Below are positions 1 through 6,242 of a stretch of DNA of 6,242 nucleotides, piece by piece. Within the stretch, counting starts at the first letter, position 1. Every line of letters begins with the position of its first letter. Location: assembly GCA_938010495.1 (NCBI GenBank), contig CALLUT010000175.1, positions 1 through 6,242 on the forward strand, in the 5' to 3' direction. The notes beneath the pieces are model-generated. The model made no database searches, was not told where the DNA came from, and was given only the letters and a program-made list of their open reading frames with translations. The DNA comes from Candidatus Absconditabacterales bacterium. Lineage in GTDB: Bacteria; Patescibacteria; JAEDAM01; Absconditabacterales; Absconditicoccaceae. A program made the translations under genes and the position numbers.

Positions 1-262
1 TACAAACTTTTTTAGTGTGAAATTCAATTGCCATCGCTAAGCATGTAATTCAGCAAACCTTATCATACCAAATATCAGCGGCTTCTTTGCTCATTCACTC
101 ATAAAAATTATTCTCTTTAAAATTATCATGAAGTTGAGAAATAAATCAGAGTTGTTTTTTTTGATATCCAAAAAACTCATCATTTTCTAACTCAACTTCG
201 ATGAAATCTATTCAAGGATCTCCATATTTTTGATGAGAAGTTTCAGATGAATATTCTTGCAT
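1..262 (-). CDS. Possible C39-like cysteine peptidase, N-terminal part (cut by window edge)
   Basis: The first 87 residues of a protein that continues beyond base 1. Read with UGA as Gly it opens MQEYSSETSHQKYGDPGIDF. A TAA lies immediately before the ATG in the same frame, so the start is fixed. The first 60 or so residues are polar and acidic, with no signal peptide or membrane segment. Then comes WYDKVCGITCLAMAIEF (about residues 64-80). A Cys-Gly followed by a helix rich in Leu, Ala and Met is what the nucleophile region of C39-type papain-like peptidases looks like (CGxxxLAM). The expected His and Asp/Asn would lie beyond the edge, so activity cannot be judged. It starts 19 bases after the pyrG stop and is probably co-transcribed with it. 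There is no clear Shine-Dalgarno sequence. The frame contains four TGA codons. It is solid as a gene, but the family is a tentative motif reading. Confidence 0.6.
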
Positions 263-281
263 TTATTTTTCAAAGATAAAC

Positions 282-1892
<1,611 letters not shown>

Positions 1893-1904
1893 AAATTTTT
1901 TGTA

Positions 1905-2675
1905 CTATATATCTAAAACAAAACTATATTTTTTAATACTGATTAATAACCTTTCTGCAAGAGCCGGATTTTGTTTTTTTGCAATATCATATAATCTATT
2001 GATACTAGAATGATGTTTTCATGCTTTCATTATTTTTTCCCAAACACTAATATCTCGATCTTTGGTTTTCTTTAAAGTTTTTTTAATAATTTCATACTCA
2101 TAACGATCACAAAATTGATCAAAATTATAAAGTGATTCTAACAATGCCAATTCTTTATTAGCATACGTATAGCTATATCTTCACAATTTCATTTTATTAG
2201 TAAATTTTTTGAAGAGAGGAAAGAGGAGTGTTTTTTTGCTTGTATATTTTTTGAAATTGACAGTTTTAAGTCATATAACTACTTCAGTTCATTGTTTGTT
2301 TGGTCATACTACAAGTATTTCATCCGGGATATCATAGTTTGCAAAGTTTAATTCAAGAGCTTTGATTCATCATATATATCGATTTTTTCACAACGAGTTT
2401 ACACAGTGTCAGTGTAAGATAGTCCAATACCAATCTTCTACTAATAACTCATCACTAACTATTTCAGATGGTTTTTTTATGAAGAAAATTGTCTTTTTTA
2501 AAGAGATGAGAAATCCCTTATTTTTAAGGTGATATATTATTTTATACGCTCTTTTATCCGTGTAATTCTCTTTCATAATTGACTTAATTACGTCCTTTAA
2601 TCAGTCGGCATAAATTATTTTATTGCTACGCTTTTGAAGTTTTTTTGCTACTGGTTGAAGATACGAATTTTTCAT
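1905..2675 (-). CDS. AbiEi-like winged-helix antitoxin/regulator (tentative)
   Basis: A 256-residue protein, stop TAG. Residues about 20-70 read like a small winged helix: helices around DGLKDVIKSIMKE and RAYKIIYHLKNKG, then a short hairpin FLISLKKTIFFIKKP. The middle holds RYIGGIKALELNF (about 99-111), then ILVVGPNK and further beta-like segments. This order, a short winged helix followed by a 'Y-IGG--AL' helix and a mixed beta domain, is what AbiEi-family antitoxins of type IV toxin-antitoxin systems look like. The C-terminal quarter is lysine-rich and helical. No nucleotidyltransferase (AbiEii-type) toxin gene is adjacent: upstream is the promoter and downstream, 12 bases away, is pyrG. 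It is therefore either an orphan regulator or a protein repurposed in the pyrG operon. Ten glycines are TGA and only one is GGN. The gene is near certain; the family call is from memory of the domain pattern. A generic DNA-binding protein is the alternative. Confidence 0.72.
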
Positions 2676-2684
2676 GTTATAGAT

Positions 2685-2690
2685 ATTATA
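2685..2690 (-). promoter_or_regulatory. -10 box (TATAAT) for the AbiEi-like/pyrG cluster
   Basis: On the minus strand a perfect TATAAT ends nine bases before the ATG at 2675. Transcription would start only two or three bases before the start codon, giving a nearly leaderless mRNA. No good -35 box is seen; about 17 bases upstream the minus strand reads ATTATT. On the plus strand, TTATAG occurs twice with a 9-base period (2677-2682 and 2686-2691) across the box, which could be a regulator site or mere AT-richness. Confidence 0.5.
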
Positions 2691-2829
2691 GTACTTCTAA
2701 ATGAAAAAATAATACTGATCTTTCCAAATAAATAAAGAGGAAGTTTCTATATAAATTTTGTGGTTATGTCTCTTGCATTACTCATAAAAAATAATAAAAA
2801 TAAGTTATTTAGTAATCCACATCAATCTT

Positions 2830-3102
2830 ATGCAACAACTGAGACTCGTAAATCCATCTAAATTATGATTTGAAAAGAGAGTTTCATATAGTCATATTCA
2901 CGCAGAATTCAAAAAGGTGAAGAATGCTATGCATGAAGTAATGTTGGAAATAAATTCTCATAAATTCTTGTTGACTATGAAAGCATGACTTAAAAAACTT
3001 GAACAATTTGAAGTTATTGCTGTTCAAGGATGTATAGAGCTATGAGTGAAAGTAATTAGATTATTGAAAAGAATCGTAACTACATTGTACTTCGAATACT
3101 AA
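2830..3102 (+). CDS. Hypothetical 90-residue protein
   Basis: I do not recognise it. Read with UGA as Gly it opens MQQLRLVNPSKLGFEKR and ends in TAA. It contains three TGA codons (LGF, AGL, LGV), each in a plausible glycine setting. The composition is basic and largely helix-forming: a polar helix around HAEFKKVKNAMHEVMLEINS, then KAGLKKLEQF, then a more hydrophobic C-terminal stretch (VIAVQGCIELGVKVIRLLK) that could be an amphipathic helix. No zinc motif or signal peptide is visible. It sits alone between the divergent promoter of the AbiEi-like gene and the thioredoxin promoter. No ATG lies upstream in the same frame before a stop at 2785, so this start is the only ATG choice. No Shine-Dalgarno sequence precedes it. 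Frame length and Gly-like TGA use favour a real gene, but this is not proved. Confidence 0.5.
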
Positions 3103-3127
3103 TCTAACTACTTATATTCGAGATTAG
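3099..3127. repeat. Inverted repeat upstream of the thioredoxin gene
   Basis: A perfect 7-base inverted repeat, CTAATCT (3099-3105) and AGATTAG (3121-3127), with a 15-base spacer. The left arm overlaps the stop codon of the 90-residue ORF. The right arm reaches where a -35 box for the TATAAT at 3139 would lie. It has no T-run, so it is not an ordinary intrinsic terminator; an operator or a chance repeat are the options. Confidence 0.3.
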
Positions 3128-3138
3128 AAATTCAAAAG

Positions 3139-3144
3139 TATAAT
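3139..3144 (+). promoter_or_regulatory. -10 box (TATAAT) of the thioredoxin gene
   Basis: A perfect TATAAT ends 29 bases before the thioredoxin ATG, giving an untranslated leader of about 23 bases. That leader is A/T only just before the start codon and has no Shine-Dalgarno sequence. The -35 region (about 3116-3121) does not resemble TTGACA. Confidence 0.5.
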
Positions 3145-3173
3145 ATAAATGTTTAATTAATAACTATAAAAAA

Positions 3174-3503
3174 ATGGTAAAAGATATAGTAGGTAAAGAA
3201 GCATTACAAGAAATCATTAGTAGTTCAGAAAAACTAGTAATTCTAGATTTTTGGGCTGAATGGTGTGGTCCTTGTAGAATGCTTTGACCAGTATTACATG
3301 AATTAGCTGAAAAATATGCTGATAAAATAGAAGTATTAAAAGTTAATGTTGATGAAGATGAAAATCAATCACTTTCAATGGAATATTGAGTTAGAAGTAT
3401 TCCTCAAGTAACAATGTTCAAAAACTGAGAACAAGTTGATCAGTTTGTATGAGCATTACCACCTGATCAAATCGAGGCTTATATTGAAAAACATACAGCT
3501 TAA
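3174..3503 (+). CDS. trxA: Thioredoxin
   Basis: A small cytoplasmic disulfide reductant that passes electrons from thioredoxin reductase to ribonucleotide reductase, peroxiredoxins and oxidised proteins. At 109 residues it is the normal length for the family. The redox site is WCGPC at residues 30-34 (Cys31 and Cys34), preceded by the usual LDFWAE strand. The cis-proline loop is RSIPQV (Pro77), followed by FKNGE and FVGAL. Four glycines are TGA (38, 72, 85, 93); the last three match the near-invariant YG.R.IP, NGE and VGAL glycines of E. coli thioredoxin. The active-site glycine is an ordinary GGT. The gene has its own TATAAT box and is followed 16 bases after its TAA by an intrinsic terminator, so it is probably monocistronic. 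No signal peptide or membrane anchor is seen. The symbol trxA is given by family resemblance. Confidence 0.97.
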
Positions 3504-3519
3504 GAAAGGAATAAATGTC

Positions 3520-3552
3520 AAAAAAGCGCCCTTGTTACGAGGGTGTTTTTTT
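3520..3552 (+). terminator. Intrinsic (Rho-independent) terminator after thioredoxin
   Basis: A hairpin whose core is GCGCCCT (3526-3532) paired with AGGGTGT (3540-3546), with two G-T wobbles and a 7-base loop. It is extended by six A-T pairs from the A-run before it and the T-run after it (seven Ts, 3546-3552). The A-run would also give a U-tract on the other strand, so it could work in both directions, although both neighbouring genes face the same way. Confidence 0.88.
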
Positions 3553-3567
3553 GTAGAATAAAAGTAA

Positions 3568-5167
<1,600 letters not shown>

Positions 5168-5169
<2 letters not shown>

Positions 5170-5188
5170 AAATTAGTGTATAATTTTT
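5168..5188 (+). repeat. A/T-only perfect hairpin at the metG stop, overlapping a TATAAT
   Basis: AAAAATTA (5168-5175) and TAATTTTT (5181-5188) are perfectly complementary around a 5-base loop, beginning within the metG TAA and ending in a T-run. It contains TATAAT at 5179-5184. With no G-C pair the hairpin would be weak. It may be a poor terminator for metG, a -10 box for what follows (transcript start near 5191), or both. Confidence 0.35.
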
Positions 5189-5209
5189 CCATTAAAATGT
5201 GATAGTCAA

Positions 5210-5374
5210 TTGTATGTTTTATTTATAGTGTTTTTTGTATTATTTACTTTAAATTATTTACTTCTTTTTTTGCTGAAAACGCAAAAAACAGTATACTTAT
5301 TATATGGTAATAAAGTTAGCTCAAGAACTCTGAAAGAAGCTTTGATGATCTGAATGATGATCATCATCTTCTAG
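5210..5374 (+). CDS. Possible small membrane protein or displaced N-terminal anchor (54 residues, TTG start)
   Basis: A reading frame without an ATG, open from 5177 to the TAG at 5372-5374. From the TTG at 5210 it reads (M)YVLFIVFFVLFTLNYLLLFLLK, a single long hydrophobic stretch of about 21 residues followed by a basic, polar tail (TQKTVYLLYGNKVSSRTLKEAL). That is the shape of a one-pass membrane segment. It overlaps the first 70 bases of the following gene in another frame. In the Patescibacteria proteins that the next gene resembles, a hydrophobic N-terminal helix is common. So this could be a separate small gene, or the true N-terminus of the next gene put out of frame by an indel or slip near the A6 run (5283-5288). 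T-rich DNA gives hydrophobic frames by chance, so confidence is low. Confidence 0.25.
5270..5297 (+). promoter_or_regulatory. Candidate promoter giving a leaderless start at 5304
   Basis: TTGCTG (5270-5275) and TATACT (5292-5297) are 16 bases apart. Transcription would begin about seven bases after the -10 box, on the A of the ATG at 5304, giving a leaderless mRNA. This supports the ATG at 5304 as a real start, in competition with an upstream start in the hydrophobic frame. Confidence 0.4.
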
Positions 5375-6242
5375 TAATGTTTCTAGTAATAAAGTAGACG
5401 ATTGATATGTATGCTTTGAGATTCTTCCATATAAAGATAACGAATTATCGTTTCTTCATTGGGAGTGATTCCTAGCTAATTTTTCTAGTATTAAGGAAAC
5501 AATACATTTGTCTGTTTCTTGAAACGCAAAAGCAATAAGGCTCTATATGTATGTTCCTAGTCAATATAAGAAATACGTTGAAAATACTTTTTATGCTAGT
5601 TTTGGTACATCTGATATTAAAGTAATAGAACAATCTGTTCCTCAGTGAGAATTGTATGTAAAATTTTCTAAAGATTATGAATTTTATGAAACATCTGAAT
5701 TTAGTAAATGATGAAGTTACGTTGACCCATTTAAAGATGTTTTATCATTGTTCTTTAGTGTTCCAGAATGATCTGGTGCTACAATAACTTGGTCTAATGT
5801 TTTTAAGGTGCAAGTTCCTTGGTGGAAGAAATTGTTGGCATGGATTTGATCTGTGATATTTCGTAGTTGAGAAAAGAAAGATGATTGAAAATCTTGAGAG
5901 CAGGATACTCAAAATCAACTTAGTGAGGATATAAAAAAGATATGAAAAGATGTAAAATTTTCTATACACTATTCTCTTGACGTGAGAGATAAAGATTCTA
6001 AAAAATCAATAAATTCTGATATTTTACATGTTTTTGACAAATTCTTACATAAGGGATCCATTGATAGTTCAAAGAAGAAACAATCTGTAAGGACAAATGT
6101 GTGAACATTCGTAAATATGTTTCATATTCCAACTAAGGCAAATCTAAATAATAGTCTAAACTATGTTGAGTATCGTAAATTATCTAACCCAGTAAATGTT
6201 CCAACAATAGAGAATACTGCCGAAGATAATATTACATTATTA
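5304..6242 (+). CDS. N-terminal region of a Patescibacteria VirB4/TraG/HerA-type ATPase protein (cut by window edge)
   Basis: The first 313 residues of a longer protein, still open at the right edge. Residues 1-34 are a linker rich in Gly and Ser (KKLGGSEGGSSSSSN). From residue 35 the pattern YVCFEILPYKDNE, FLHWEGFLANFSS, LSVSGNAKAIRLYMYVP and KKYVENTFYASF appears, then VPWWKKLLAWIGSVIF (172-186), a charged stretch, and finally NMFHIPTKANL with PVNVP near the end. I recognise this order, 'E...P......L.ASL' then 'I.FYV.VP..Y..FVE...YA.F' and later 'FHIP.K...', as the region before the P-loop domain in Patescibacteria proteins annotated as type IV secretion or conjugation ATPases (often listed as a DUF8128-type domain). 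No Walker motif lies inside the window, so the ATPase is an expectation, not an observation. Eighteen glycines are TGA and three are GGN. Membrane or cell-envelope DNA/protein transport is the likely setting. Confidence 0.72.

Noticed and set aside
2766..2861. A 31-codon plus-strand frame (MSLALLIKNNKNK...) overlapping the start of the 90-residue ORF
   Set aside because: It is very short, lacks a Shine-Dalgarno sequence at usable spacing and has low-complexity Asn/Lys content, so it is best explained as chance.
2676..3173. A tRNA, riboswitch or CRISPR array in the widest gap between well-supported genes
   Set aside because: No cloverleaf, no repeated spaced units and no structured GC-bearing element was seen; the stretch holds the 90-residue ORF, two -10 boxes and one short inverted repeat.
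5745..5969. A minus-strand 74-codon frame
   Set aside because: It is antisense to the right-edge ATPase-like gene, which is open on the plus strand from 5304 to the end and matches a known family pattern.

Overview
The window is AT-rich bacterial DNA that only makes sense if UGA is read as glycine (genetic code 25). Every recognisable gene is full of in-frame TGA triplets. Those that can be placed against conserved family motifs fall on glycines: the GG..GLGKG loop and GLCLG nucleophile elbow of CTP synthase, the YGVRSIP, NGE and VGAL motifs of thioredoxin, and the LGKD and TGFF motifs of methionyl-tRNA synthetase. All complete genes end in TAA or TAG, never TGA, and tryptophan is written TGG. 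This points to a member of Candidatus Gracilibacteria (BD1-5) or Absconditabacteria (SR1), within the Patescibacteria/CPR radiation. With the standard code the window looks almost gene-free; with code 25 it is densely coding.

Left half, minus strand (read from about 2690 down to 1): a near-leaderless promoter drives a tight cluster of three genes. First is a 256-residue protein resembling AbiEi-type winged-helix antitoxins/regulators, then pyrG (CTP synthase, complete with its glutaminase triad), then the start of a possible C39-like cysteine peptidase that runs off the left edge. The gaps are 12 and 19 bases, so they are probably co-transcribed.

Middle, plus strand: a 90-residue ORF of unknown function (2830-3102), then a monocistronic thioredoxin gene with its own TATAAT box and a clear intrinsic terminator (3520-3552).

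Right half, plus strand: metG (methionyl-tRNA synthetase, 526 residues) with unusual versions of both class I signature motifs (HIGN, and KMGKS in which the Gly codon is UGA). After a short A/T-only spacer comes the N-terminal 313 residues of a protein resembling the Patescibacteria proteins that carry a VirB4/TraG/HerA-type ATPase further downstream; it runs off the right edge. A hydrophobic reading frame (5210-5374) overlaps the start of this last gene in another frame. It may be a small membrane protein or a displaced N-terminal membrane anchor.

Apart from the AbiEi-like/pyrG/C39-like cluster the genes are housekeeping or membrane-associated and do not form one pathway. No tRNA, rRNA, CRISPR or insertion sequence was seen. 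Family assignments come from reading motifs by eye; no database search was possible.
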